DNA of 64,000 nt from Rattus norvegicus (Eukaryota > Chordata > Mammalia > Rodentia > Muridae): assembly GCF_036323735.1 (NCBI RefSeq), contig NC_086026.1:49630039-49694038 (forward strand), read 5' to 3'. The position numbers and the translations under genes are program-made. This document shows, piece by piece, positions 22,860-33,519 of the stretch. Position 1 is the first letter of the stretch. The number at the start of each line of letters is the position of its first letter. Below the pieces are notes generated by a model that searched no databases, had not been told where the DNA came from, and saw nothing but the letters and a program-made list of their open reading frames with translations.

Positions 22860-22990
22860 TCGGTCTCGCGGAAAAGCAGAGCAGACCGCTCACGCTGCTA
22901 AGAAAAAAAATGCGCACTCAAAGCACCGCGCAGGTATTCCGCTATAAGAACCCAGTCTGCCGCCGCCGCCGGAGCCAGCACCGATGGAAG
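22860..22990. promoter_or_regulatory. Small CpG-rich promoter-like segment
   Basis: About 14 CpG dinucleotides lie in 127 bp (22860-22986), including a CCGCCGCCGCCGG run, in a window that is otherwise CpG-poor. A CTATAAGA TATA-like word on plus lies at 22942-22949. The segment could drive the minus-strand exon at 22.5/21.9 kb, a plus-strand transcript, or both. Confidence 0.45.
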
Positions 22991-23051
22991 ACAGTAACAG
23001 TCCTAAGAGAACACTCTGCAGAAGCTGTAAGCTGTGCTTCCCCCACAGAAA
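22970..23051 (+). other. Candidate plus-strand first exon
   Basis: About 25-30 bp after the TATA-like word comes a GC-rich leader, then ATG at 22984 in context CACCGATGG. The frame reads MEDSNSPKRTLCRSCK.. and is closed by a stop at 23053-23055. It is cut by a donor ACAGAAA|GTAAGG at 23051/23052; an alternative donor GAAGCT|GTAAGC lies at 23026/23027. No downstream exon was found. Confidence 0.22.
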
Positions 23052-23198
23052 GTAAGGTGTGGAAAAACAGATCCACGCCCCCAAGCATGCCTCAGTACCT
23101 TCCTGTGGTCATTTTCTCCCTGTGTGTAAGGCCCACCTGTCCTGACTGTAAGGACATGGATTCCCGTGTGTCCAGCATTTCAAGCCCATAGAGCGGCC

Positions 23199-23220
23199 AA
23201 AAAAAAAAAAAAAAAAAAAA
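23199..23220. repeat. (A)22 run
   Basis: A pure A run with no recognisable SINE body before it. It could mark a lost retroposon tail. Confidence 0.95.
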
Positions 23221-23371
23221 TGGAAGCTTACAGGTCCACTTTACAACTTATGGATCTAAGTCCCAGAGGAAAAAAATATTTTTTTTAGTAGATCAGTGCA
23301 AGAATGTCAGCCTCTAGAAGTCATTTCCACGTAGGCTTTTACTAAATAAGTCTACCAGGAAATCTATTACT

Positions 23372-23572
23372 GGGCCAGGGAGATGGCTCAGTGGGTAAGG
23401 CATTTGTTGCCAAACCTGAAGAACTGGGTTCAGTCCTCAGGACACACATGATGGAGCAAACTGACGTCCACAAGTTGTCCTCTGACCTCTACAGTGAGCA
23501 CTGTGCCATGTGTGGACAAGCACATACACAAATGAATAAATGTAATTTTTAAGATAAAATTATACCCCCCAA
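23372..23572 (+). mobile_element. B3 SINE, full length
   Basis: It starts GGGCCAGGGAGATGGCTCAG with 'gggttcagtcctcagga', 'gttgtcctctgacctctaca', a 'gccatgtgtggac' region and an AATAAATGTAA end. Confidence 0.9.
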
Positions 23573-24554
23573 AAAAAGCTATGGTTCTTGGAAAAGTGAT
23601 GTCTTTCTTTCAATTCAAAATTTTTCCCTTCTTCCTGAGACCCTGTTCAAAATCCAGCCCCCAAACCATACAAAAACCAGGAGGGTCCATTAACCCAGAG
23701 TGAGAAAGAAATCATGGATTGAATAATCACTTGTCCATCCCCTCCCTCATTTCTCGTCATTCTTATTACCTTACTGTATTCAAGCCCAATGTCACAGCCA
23801 TGAGTTCGAGGGCCTAACGCAAAAGCATATGGCACAAACACAGGCCAAAAACGTCAGCAGTCAAGACAAACATGGCTGGCTGCAGATAGATCTGATGCTT
23901 CTATCTAAAGTGTGGCCATGCCTCCCCGATATTACCTGGACGATTGGGAAGATGGTGTCTATAATGCTGGAGAAAATCTGACCCTATAAGACAGCAGGCT
24001 TGCTAAGCCCAGCCTGCTCCCTTCTGCCAGGAGACAAATCTTCCTGACACAGACTCATCATCAAGGGACACTTCCAAGTATTCACAACCTTACAATGGCA
24101 TCCCACCTACGGGTGCCTCAATGTCTCTCTCCTCTGCTGCCCACTCCCCTGCAGGAGACTCAGTAACACAACATATCTGCCTGTGATCCAGGTAACAAAG
24201 CAAGGCGGTCGGTCTACGAGCCATGAAGTCTTCTTGACTCCACACACAAGTCTCTTGGAATCCAATCTCAGCACTGCCTTTGGTCATGGTTGTTTGAATC
24301 AGTCACAGTGGGTATAGCCCTTAAAGGGAACGACTGTTTTGTTAACATTTTGAGTTACTGCCTCGTTATTACAGAGAAAATGACCTACTTTCTTCCTCAG
24401 AACATCACCACACAGACACTATCCAGTATGCATCAATGTAGGAGTCTGGCTTGATGACCAGAGCAATAAAACTGTCCATTCTCCATTTTCACAGGGCTCC
24501 ATAATTCACTTGTGTCTCCAAATCCCGGCATCTCCTTGGATACTCTATGACCCA
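23573..24554. other. Single-copy stretch, nothing recognised
   Basis: No repeat or exon signal was recognised. Confidence 0.4.
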
Positions 24555-24665
24555 TGACACAAAGGTGACTAACCTGAGCTTTGTAGCTGTGAAGTGACTT
24601 GTCTAGGGTCGCACAGTGAGCAACCGAAAACCGAACTCAACCTCCTATGAACTGGATGCATATCG
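24555..24665 (-). mobile_element. MIR SINE
   Basis: Inverted MIR core: 'gtgaagtgacttgtctaggg' followed by 'tcgcacagtgagcaa'. Confidence 0.7.
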
Positions 24666-24774
24666 CCCTCCATAAAGCCATTCCCAGTTTCTCGCCACTT
24701 CTCTGCCTCCTCAGTCTCCTCCTAATTCCTGAAGACTTAGGAAAGAGAAAATATCACTTAAAACCAAGTGAGAG

Positions 24775-24995
24775 GCAGGGGATGTGGTTCAGTTGGTGGA
24801 GTGCTCCATTCCCATGCATGAAGTCCTGGGTTCGACCCCTAGCAGCTCATGGACAGGAACAGGAATGGATGCAGCAATCCCAATGATTAGGAGCTGGAGC
24901 AAGAGGATCAAAAGTTTTAGGTCATCCTCAGCTACATAGCAAGTTTGAGGCCAGCCTGAGCTATATAACCCTACCTTGCACAAATAACAAAACAA
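24775..24995 (+). mobile_element. ID-B1 dimeric SINE
   Basis: An ID-type tRNA(Ala)-like head ('ggatgtggttcagttggtgg', 'cctgggttcgacccctagca') joins a B1-type right half ('cagctacatagcaagtttga', 'ggccagcctgagctatat'). The A-rich tail runs directly into the GATA array. Confidence 0.8.
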
Positions 24996-25002
24996 ATTCT
25001 AA

Positions 25003-25229
25003 TAGATAGATAGATAGATAGATAGATAGACAGACAGATAGATGGATGGATATGGGTGGATGGACAGACATATAGATCTTATATAGAGTAGACAGACAGA
25101 CAGATAGATGGATGGATATGGGTGGATGGACAGACATATAGATCTTGTATAGAATAGACAGACAGACAGGCAGACAGACAGATAGATGATATGGGTGGAT
25201 GGACAGACAGATCTTATATAGGATGGATG

Positions 25230-25277
<48 letters not shown>

Positions 25278-25315
25278 TAGATGGATAGACAGATAGATCT
25301 TATATAGGATGGATG

Positions 25316-25367
<52 letters not shown>

Positions 25368-25405
25368 TAGATGGATAGACAGATAGATCTTATATAGGAT
25401 GGATG

Positions 25406-25449
<44 letters not shown>

Positions 25450-25477
25450 TAGATGGATAGATGGATGGATAGATAGG

Positions 25478-25525
<48 letters not shown>

Positions 25526-25549
25526 CACATAGATGGATGGATAGATAGG

Positions 25550-25601
<52 letters not shown>

Positions 25602-25657
25602 CAGACACATAGATGGATGGATATGGGTGGATGGACAGACAGATAGATCTTATATAG

Positions 25658-25701
<44 letters not shown>

Positions 25702-25729
25702 TAGATGGATAGATGGATGGATAGATAGG

Positions 25730-25777
<48 letters not shown>

Positions 25778-25801
25778 CACATAGATGGATGGATAGATAG
25801 G

Positions 25802-25853
<52 letters not shown>

Positions 25854-25877
25854 CACATAGATGGATGGATAGATAGG

Positions 25878-25925
<48 letters not shown>

Positions 25926-25981
25926 CAGACACATAGATGGATGGATATGGGTGGATGGACAGACAGATAGATCTTATATAG

Positions 25982-26030
<49 letters not shown>
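25003..26030. repeat. ~1-kb GATA/GACA/GATG (Bkm-like) array with higher-order structure
   Basis: Tetranucleotide GATA blocks of 8-12 units are punctuated by fixed spacers. One spacer, GATCTTATATAG or a close variant, occurs seven times (starting near 25075, 25141, 25210, 25296, 25386, 25646, 25970). A second, GATAGGAAGATA, and a third, GACACATAGATGGATGG, recur in the 25470-25940 part with a period near 72-75 bp. Three opposite-strand frames of 180-214 codons (Leu-Ser-Ile-Tyr repeats) are artefacts. GATA/GACA arrays are the Bkm satellite class. Confidence 0.97.
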
Positions 26031-26240
26031 CTTGCTCAGCAGGTAAAGGTTCTACCTATCACAAAAGACTGATAGGTCAAGTTCAACCCCCAGAAACCAT
26101 GGTATAAGGAGGAAGCCAACTTCTGAAAAGTATCCTCTGATCTCCACGTGTACTGTTGCATGTGCATGTGCACCAGCACTCATATATAAACTCGGCAAGC
26201 ACATACATAGTAATAATGATAAATGAAATGTAATTTTCAG
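26031..26240 (+). mobile_element. B3 SINE
   Basis: Directly after the array: 'gcttgctcagcaggtaaagg', 'aggtcaagttcaacccccag', 'tcctctgatctccacgtgta', then an AT-rich end. Confidence 0.75.
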
Positions 26241-27218
26241 TTTCTAATCTATAAAATGGCAATGGATGCAATTTGCCTTTGAGATTTTTTTTTTGAGACG
26301 GCAAATTATGAGATAAAATAGTATCAAAAACTAGGAGGGAGCTTGAGATCATTGAAGAGTTGGTGTGCACATTTAAAGAAGTCTCCCATGATGGCTAACC
26401 CTAGAACTCGAAAGTTGGAGTCCAGACTGAGAGGGGTTTCCAGTGAGGACTGCTTTTTAGATAAAAACGAATCCACAGTCCACTCCTGTTCACTTTAGGC
26501 AGGGAAGGAGAGCCAGGTGCCTTGCCAATGCTCAATTCAACAATTAAGGCAAGAGACAGATACATGTTCTTCAAACCTGAAGATCCATTTTCATGCCGCC
26601 ACAGACACCTAATACATGTGTTCTGTGAGATCAGAGTGCTGGTTCTTACCTCAAGTGTTGGGGATCAGAAACGTTGCACATCTGAAAAGCATGCAGATTT
26701 GGAGATACATCGGTTTCCTCGTGAGCCCGTTCTAATTCAAAATATTTAAAATGCTCCAAAATCCAAAATCTTCACCTTGTAGTAGAATTTAGATCTACGA
26801 ATATTTTTCCATAACTCTGCTTAATTTTTTTAAATACGTCCCCATTCTATGGTCATTGTTGAATCTACTGGTGGGGGGACAAGAAGAGGCTTTTCTCCTA
26901 CTTAGTGAGGGTACCCCTACTAGACTCCTTTAAAAAGCCAAGAGCATGGGGACTGTGCCACTCCACAGATTATATCACACGGTCCTCTTTACTCAGAAGC
27001 CTGACAAGTTACCTCTGGCTATTGTGTGACCTTCAAATCCTCTCTCTGTGCCTGGCCTGACAATCAAACATGCAGACAGAAGGCAGAAAGCCCGTGCCTA
27101 CTAAGGAGTACACTCTGTATCATCAAAATCACACAGAGACCAATTCCTGACAACCGGAGTCTGTCTAGTCTCCCGGATGACTCAAACCCATCTACCTACT
27201 CAGTTCTTAAGGACGATC
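26241..27218. other. Unassigned stretch, probable ancient repeat at 26690-26780
   Basis: Around 26740-26770 'aaatgctccaaaatccaaaa' resembles the terminal part of an old DNA-transposon-like repeat, though I cannot name the family. The rest is unassigned. Confidence 0.3.
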
Positions 27219-27372
27219 ACCAGGTAAGGTGGTGCACACCTGTAATCCTTTGTGTACTCACAAGGCAGAGACAGGAGCGAGTGCATGCGCTTAGAGCCTA
27301 GCTGGTCTACATAGTGAGTTCCAGGCTAACTAGGGCTGCTTAGCAAGCTCTGACTCAATAAGGCAAAAAAAC
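27219..27372 (+). mobile_element. B1 SINE
   Basis: 'ggtaaggtggtgcacacctg', 'taatcctttgtgtactcaca', 'ctggtctacatagtgagttc' and 'aactagggctgct' follow the B1 order. Confidence 0.85.
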
Positions 27373-28519
27373 CCAAACCTGCCATGTATTCCTGGAAGGT
27401 GAACTTGTGTCAGCAGTGTGGATAGAGCATCAGCAGAAGCCTAAAGCAGCTCAGGCCTTGAACCCCTGGTCTCAGTCAGAATGTAATTTAGTACAGAACC
27501 TGCAATGGTGGGGGAGGAATCTATTTCAGAGTACGAAGAGAAGTCTGAGAAATAAAAGAAGAGACTGATAATGATATTTAAAAGAGGAGAAACAGTTGCT
27601 GCAGGGGCCATTGGATCCATAACTCTTCTACTTAGCAAAAAGGACTTGAGAGATTCTTTAGGAAATAACCCCTCCAGCCTATACACTTGCTTTTAAAACC
27701 AGAGATCTGAAGCTCCCTGTTCTCCCACCCATTTCATTTTGCCTAATAGTTAGTGAAAGTGCAAGAAAGAATCACTCCTTTATAATATTCTCTGTCTAGG
27801 GCAATTATTCACACGAATCGCTCTACCCTAGGTATCACTCTCTGCTTAATCACTGCACTTAAGCACCAAGTTAAGGAGAGGAAGTGATAAAGACACAGAT
27901 GCCTTTGAGAAAGTTGGGTTTTGACAGCCAGGTGGAAAGTGATATGGGAAATCCAGTCTCCAGCTCCCTGAGCACAGATCTGATGCAGAAGGCTGCACCT
28001 GCTTCTGCTAGAAGAGCCTTCATGGCAGCAGCTGGTTGGGAGGTTGGACTACAAAGGAAGCTAGTGTGGTTGTTTCAAACCCTGGTCAGAGAAACTTTCC
28101 CAGCACTGCATTCTGGGAATTGTAGTTCTGAGCAGCAGGCATTTGGCAGCCATGTTTGCACTGCTTGCAGAGTATACAACTGGATTTTGATTCCTGTACC
28201 AAGACTATAAATCTACAATCAGATGTCTTTTCCAAAAATCTTAAATCCCTTCTCTCTAGAATGCAGTGCTATGGTAAACTGAAAAGAAGGCAATGAGACT
28301 GAGAAAGATTCAAAGAACTGTAAGGAACTTGAAAAACAAATGGGGAGGCTAAAAGACTCTTTGGTTATAAAAGATGGGTTCTTTGGAAGGAGAAACAGGA
28401 AGAAAGCAAGGGCAGTGGGCGTTCCCTTCCAAGTGCGTGTCTGCTTGAGTGACTTTTTCATCCTTTGCTTGTTAACCACCATCCTTCAGCAAAGCACTGA
28501 GCATAAGGGAACGAACGCT
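27373..28519. other. Single-copy stretch with a ZNF143-type site
   Basis: No repeat was recognised. The plus-strand frame at 27884-28210 (108 codons) overlaps the ZNF143-type site and has no splice or promoter support beyond that. Confidence 0.35.
28108..28127 (-). promoter_or_regulatory. ZNF143 (STAF) binding motif
   Basis: Read on the minus strand it contains ACTACAATTCCCAGAATGC, a match to the long ZNF143/SBS consensus with its ACTACAATTCCC core. Such long matches are typical of active promoters and loop anchors and are unlikely by chance. The embedded TTCCCA also allows RBPJ-like binding. Confidence 0.65.
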
Positions 28520-28712
28520 GAGGCTCAAGTTCTGACTCAACCGCTCACCTCCATGTAACCTTGGGTAAATTACTTAGCCTGACTGTGTCCCCATTTCCTT
28601 ATCTACAAGACAGGGATGCTACAAGACTCAAAAGCACGTATGAAGCCAGAAAACACTGTAAAAGGCTTGCATGCGTGTCTGACACACAAATACTAAATCA
28701 GCTAAGTCAGAG
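28520..28712 (+). mobile_element. MIR SINE, long copy
   Basis: A clear MIR on plus: 'aaccttgggtaaattactta', 'gcctgactgtgtccccattt', 'ccttatctacaagacaggga', then 'aaaaggcttgcatgcgtg'. Confidence 0.85.
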
Positions 28713-29000
28713 TTGGTGTCTGTGTTAGTTTTGTTATTCAATGGTTATCTGCCCCTTTGCTACACAACCCCTTGCCCCAGGGTGTACACTTTAAGTCTCT
28801 CCCAGAATTCATGGTAGGGGCAGGTAGGCAGCAGAGAAACCCAGCTGCTGTTTGAGGTTAAACAGAGACATTGAAGCAGCACAGCAAACAAAACGGTCAC
28901 TAGAATAAGACCAGGAATAAGGATTTGTACTAAGGATGCTACAGGGCAATACCAATGGTGCTAGAAGCTAAGAGAAAGCTGGGCCTTGGATCAAACAGAA

Positions 29001-29011
29001 GGGGGGGGGGG
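29001..29011. repeat. (G)11 run
   Basis: A mononucleotide G run between unique sequence and a B1 fragment. Confidence 0.95.
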
Positions 29012-29021
29012 TCACACAAAA

Positions 29022-29098
29022 TAAGTGAATGTACAGGTCTGTATTCCCATCACTGAGAAGGCGGAGATGGAATGGCATGAGTTCAAGGCCAGCCAGGA
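29022..29098 (+). mobile_element. B1 fragment (left part)
   Basis: 'gtctgtattcccatcactga' then 'gagttcaaggccagcc' mark the 5' part of a B1, cut short by the next SINE. Confidence 0.6.
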
Positions 29099-29325
29099 AT
29101 GCAGCTCATTTGGGAGAGTTCTTCCCTAGAACACACGAAGCCTGAGTCGGGATGCTCAGCTCTGCACAAAACCCTGCATGTTGTCACTTGCTTGTAATAT
29201 CAGCACTTGGAGGAGGAGGCAGAAGGATAAGAAGTTAAAAGTCATCCTTGGCTGCATAGTGAGTCTGAGTCCAGCCTGGGCTACATGAGACCCCTCTCTC
29301 CCTCAAAACAAAAACCCCACAATCT
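29099..29325 (+). mobile_element. ID-B1 dimeric SINE
   Basis: An ID-like head ('gcagctcatttgggagagtt') then a B1-like part ('gtaatatcagcacttgg', 'cagcctgggctacatgagac', 'cctctctccctcaaaac'). Confidence 0.75.
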
Positions 29326-31428
29326 ACAAGGTGATCAGAAACACAGACCTGGTTGAGCATGCAGGGGAAATGAGAGGAAGTGATTAGAATCTGGGTGGGA
29401 ACGACCATGGCAGGGTAAAATGGAGCACCAGAGAGCTGGAGATAGAGAGACACTGTCTGGCTTGGGAAAAGCCAGAGACCTGAGAGCCACCCCTGCACGG
29501 GTCAGGTTCAAATCAGTCTTACAAACTTGAGCTGCTCTCTGGATAAGTGGGGGCTTAGAGTGGAAGAGTTTCTAAAGAAGTTTAGACGAGGAAGGAAGAG
29601 AGGAGTAGGAAGGGGCATAGTAGGAGAAGGGGAACTGGTCAAGCCTTAGAAATTAACCACCTGTAATCATGTATGTAATCCCTGTGCAGTGTGAGGGAGG
29701 GTAGCCATAGAAAACCTTAGGGATACCTCAGTGCAGGTGCTGCCGACTAAGGGGAAAAGGAACCCCAGGTCACCAGTCTCTCAAGCACCTTGCTTTGGGA
29801 AGCCTCCCTACCTTGCACCTGAAACACTTCTGGGAAAACAGTAAAATTAGCAAAGAAGAGATCCGTCTTCCCTAGCTGCTAGCAATTCCCGAGTCCTCAT
29901 GGGCAATGAATGAATAGTAATGATATTACCTCACCTCAGCCTCTAGGACTTAGCAGAGACTAACAGAGCAAATCTAAAGTCCAGTTGCCTCGTTCAAATT
30001 CTAGCCCAGTGTTTCATAGCTGTGTAATAACATATATAATCGAAAGAACTTTTTACAGCATTAAGTCAGGTGAGAACCCACCTGTAATTTAGAAAAGGAG
30101 GCTTGGGTAACAGGTCAGTTTTATTTCTAGAGGAACGGGAACCAAGCAAATGAAGTCACTCCCATCATAGGGCCTTCAGCACCCGCATCACAGAATTTCA
30201 GATGTCAGCCAACAAGCTAAGAGTTTCAAATGCTGAATCCCATTTACTAGTTCATCTATCTCTGTCATATAAAGGACGGCCCAAGGGAGCGTCTGTTTAT
30301 GCACTTGTGGGGTTGGGGCACAGGTGCACACAAACATCCTCCACTCCTCCCACCTCTTTCCCCGGCTCCCCTGACCATTCTAAAGCAGGGTCACAATGGA
30401 TTTCCCTCCGTCTCCATGGAAGACATTGGCCTCCAGACCAAGGAGAAGTGACAGAGAGGAAAAGAGAACTGGGCAGTTCACTGCATAGGAATCACGGGCC
30501 TGAGGATAAAGCAAAAAGAAACTCCAAGTCACCCACTAGCAATAGATAAGATAAAACGATTGGTTTTTTAGCACACCCCCAGCCCACCATCTTTCTGTTT
30601 GCTGCAGATGGTTAGTGGCTCCTGGGCCGTGCACCAGACAGAGAGTGAGAAAACAGAAGTCGTGTGCCTAGCCTACTTAGGCACAGTTCTATTAAATTAA
30701 TTAATGCTTAGACCAGGGCCGCTGGAGGCTTCAGGCTAAGGATATGTTCCTCTAAGCAAGGTCTAGGACAACTTGCATCAGAAGTTCTAGTGATACCCAC
30801 TAAACCAGAAACCTCCTGAGCCTGTGCAAGCATACGTGAAGTTAAGGTGGAGGCCTAGGGATGTGCACATTAATCAAGCTCTTCTTAGAAGCCTCAAACA
30901 CAAACAGGGCTGAGAACCACAGCCTGGGAGACACGACGGATCGCTCACTGTCCAGAGGATGTGACACTAACCCATTCGTATGCAGGGAACGTTATAACTT
31001 GGATTTATAAGTATTTTTATTCTGTACTTATATTCTCCCCATCTCCATACAAACTACACACCGAGATTTCGGTACAGAAGAGCACGTCCACCACGCACTG
31101 GTAACACGCACTGAATATGGCTCTGCAACTATGCTGATGTGATCACCCCTTGGTACAGTAACTGCCGTGCTTAGAGCAGTAAGCTGCAGAGAGCTGATCT
31201 GAGCTTCCATCGTGAATCAGAAATTGAGACGAGGACGCTGGCCTCCAATTCCCCATCTCAGCCTTGGTCTAAGAAGGAAGACAGAAGCACAGAGTAGGAC
31301 CGGCCTGATGTTGGAGTCTCTGCCGTGAGCCCAAGTTGTCTCCCACTCACATTCCTTCTTTACTGTAACTGGTAGGAGGACGAGATTCCTCCGAGCAGGA
31401 AGTCGAAAAGCTAGGGAACGAAACTTAC
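29326..31428. other. Single-copy stretch, 2.1 kb
   Basis: No repeat family or coding exon was recognised. Purine-rich sequence occurs at 29570-29640. Confidence 0.4.
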
Positions 31429-31480
31429 CATCCACCCTGCCAGTTGTCCAACGCTAGATCCCAATTATGGTGTCAGCAGA
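31429..31480 (-). other. Candidate alternative first exon ending in ATG|GTAAGT
   Basis: On the minus strand a consensus donor follows directly after an in-context ATG (GGTGGATG|GTAAGTTT, donor at 31429/31428). A TATA-like TTAATTATAG word lies about 70 bp upstream at roughly 31501-31510. Upstream of that is CpG-enriched DNA to 31830. This layout suits an internal first exon whose only coding codon is the ATG. The 5' edge is a guess. Confidence 0.25.
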
Positions 31481-31489
31481 GAGAGGGTG

Positions 31490-31830
31490 CTTTGCTGAGC
31501 TATAATTAACAGCCCCCTTCCTCCGGCGGAGGAGAAGTGCTGGAGTAGGAGAAACACAGAGCAGGTGATGGTTACACCTGCAGACAGTTCTGCTGACAGC
31601 TACAAAACCAACCAGAGCTGCCAGCGAGGGCAGCGCTCAGCCAGAAACACGGAGAGGGGCGGCCGAGGCATCCACGAGCTTCCCTGCCACGCCTCCAGGT
31701 CTCAAGTTCTCTGTTACCCACGACCACATGTGCTGTCTTCCACAAGACCGAGCACTCCCCCAAAGTATGTGGGTCAGAGGAAGAAGGAGCGCGTGGCGGC
31801 CGGTCACCGATCAAACCATTTCCTCGGTCA
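31490..31830. promoter_or_regulatory. CpG-enriched element
   Basis: About 16-20 CpGs lie in 340 bp, including GGGGCGGCCGAGG and GCGCGTGGCGGCCGGTC. This is well above the rest of the window but below a full CpG island. No repeat family explains it. Candidate promoter or enhancer. Confidence 0.4.
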
Positions 31831-31959
31831 CGGAACGTCCAAAGATTAATAGCACTATTCTATTTGTGATAATGTCGCTGAACCTTGTGATCATAAGACA
31901 TTGGAAGTTACAGCAGAAAACCTTGTCTCAACTTGAACAAAAGAAAAAAGCCTTAGTCA

Positions 31960-32120
31960 TCCAGTGGTGCAGACTCACTCAATAGATATATTTTCAGGAC
32001 CTACTGGGTACTAGGGGCTGAACTAAGCATCAACAATACAAAAAAAAAAAAAAAATCAGAGAACCAATCTCGGCTCTCTTGAAGTTTAAGGACTAATTCG
32101 GGAGAGAATAACTAAAGCAT
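31960..32120 (-). mobile_element. L2 3' fragment
   Basis: 'cactcaatagatatattttc' then 'ggacctactgggtactaggg' and 'gctgaactaagcatcaacaa' match the reversed L2 tail (tattgagcacctactatgtgcc...). An A15 run interrupts it at about 32040. Confidence 0.65.
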
Positions 32121-32171
32121 CAAACAAATACAGCTGTCACTTGAGGTCAGTGATTAGTACCAAGATAGGAA

Positions 32172-32310
32172 GTAAAGCCAGTTGTGGTGGCATACGCTTG
32201 TAATTCCAGCACTTGGGAGGCTGAGGCAGGAGGATCACTTTGAGTTACGGATCAGTCCGGGCTACTGAGCGACACCCTGACTCACACAAACAAACAAAAG
32301 AGAAGAAAGC
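32172..32310 (+). mobile_element. B1 SINE, old
   Basis: 'gccagttgtggtggcatacg', 'cttgtaattccagcacttgg' and 'gaggctgaggcaggaggat' are diagnostic. The right part is diverged. Confidence 0.88.
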
Positions 32311-33447
32311 GAAGGGGATAAACTCAGTCAAGGAAGAACTCTCTTTGGCCACCAGCACTGGCATTGTCTGCTGAAGGCCTACTGTGTGCATGGCACATCC
32401 TGTGCTGAGGAGAGAGACTCAGCCCAGCTCAACATCCATCAAACATGAGGAAGGGAGAAACCCTGGGCAGGGAACAGTCAGTACATGGCTACAGGGTGAC
32501 AAGCATCTGTGTCTGTGCTTCCTGTGTGACTAGAGGGGGTGTGTGTGTGCAGAGACCAACAGACAGACAGACAGAGACAGAGACACAGAGCATCGAGATC
32601 AAGTCAAAATCAACCTCTGCTCCCTACCTATTTTGAAATCCACTTAGCCTCTTATACTACCTTCTTTTTTCTCCTTTGCTCTCCTCACGTTCTTCTGTCC
32701 CATTCTCCCTTTCTGCAATGCTAGCCCTTGTTTCCACACCAAAGAAAGATGCCCCGTCTCCCCACAGCTTGCACAAGTCTATATGCCCCCTTGAGCCATT
32801 GCCATGGCTCCCGTTCACTACTTGATCCTCTGCCTTCCAGCCAGCTTCCTGCTCTCTGCTTGTCACAGAGGCCAAGGTATAGCATGGTCTTGCAAGGGGC
32901 CACTGTAGCACAGCTCTTCCAGATTAGGGGCCTGCCTGAAGACAAGTGTCCCACATCTGGATAATACTCACACCTCCGTGTCAGCACCCAGTCCCAAAGC
33001 AAAGAGGCACAATAGATGACAACATGAATTGGGCACCCACTCACTTCCATCTTGAAGACCCTATCAGTCAAAAGCAATCCTCAGCACTCGCAGAGACCAA
33101 GCACTCAGAATCCAGCACCTTTCTCTCAGGCACTCCAAACTCTTTACTGACTGATGTTCCATGGCAGAAACAAAAGCTGCCATCGAGCTGGCTACTTAGG
33201 AAGAGCAGAGGGAGGCGAATCATCTCTTAGGAATCACACAGTGGAGCACAGACTAAATCTCCCAGTCCACACCTCATCAGCTGTCCACCTTAGCTTTTTC
33301 CCCTTCAGCCTCCTGCAACACATCTGTCTCTTCCTAACGTACCTGTCACTCAGCAGGGAGCAATCATTGGAAGCCAAGATCCAAACTATTTCTGCCTCTG
33401 TGAAGAGACCCAACCCGTCCCAATCCTAACCTGCCCCTACCACTTAC
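32311..33447. other. Single-copy stretch
   Basis: A short GT/ACAG-rich patch lies at about 32535-32590. A minus-strand splice pair at 33345-33399 (donor CAG|GTACGT) is open in one frame but does not fit the chain. No repeat was recognised. Confidence 0.35.
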
Positions 33448-33519
33448 TTGGCTCTCAGAAAGGCCAGCTTCTTCCTCAGACAGGAGACACGGTAGTAGCA
33501 AGTCCGTTTGACGGCTGTG
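33448..33519 (-). CDS. Candidate internal coding exon B (72 nt, phase 2 to 2)
   Basis: Minus strand: acceptor ggctgtctcctgcag|CACAGCC at 33519 and near-perfect donor AGCCAA|GTAAGTGG at 33448. In phase 2 it reads S-TAVKRTCYYRVSCLRKKLAF.. and leaves at phase 2, so length and phase match exon A upstream and exon C downstream. The peptide is basic with a Lys/Arg-Leu-rich end. An alternative acceptor at 33548 gives a 101-nt form in other phases. YY1-like CATGGCGGCC lies at about 33582. The protein is not recognised. Confidence 0.4.

Noticed and set aside
24999..25934. Four overlapping open frames of 94-214 codons on minus (Leu-Ser-Ile-Tyr repeats)
   Set aside because: They are translations of the GATA array, open in several frames only because the 4-bp unit lacks stops.
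25470..25940. Regularly spaced repeats resembling a CRISPR array
   Set aside because: The spacers are themselves GATA repeats and the genome is mammalian; it is a tandem array.
27884..28210. 108-codon plus-strand open frame over the ZNF143-type site
   Set aside because: No family resemblance, Kozak or splice support; the DNA motif is the real signal.
33345..33399. Second minus-strand splice-flanked block just downstream of exon B
   Set aside because: It needs phase 1 input, which exon B does not give, and an intron of only about 48 bp would be too short.
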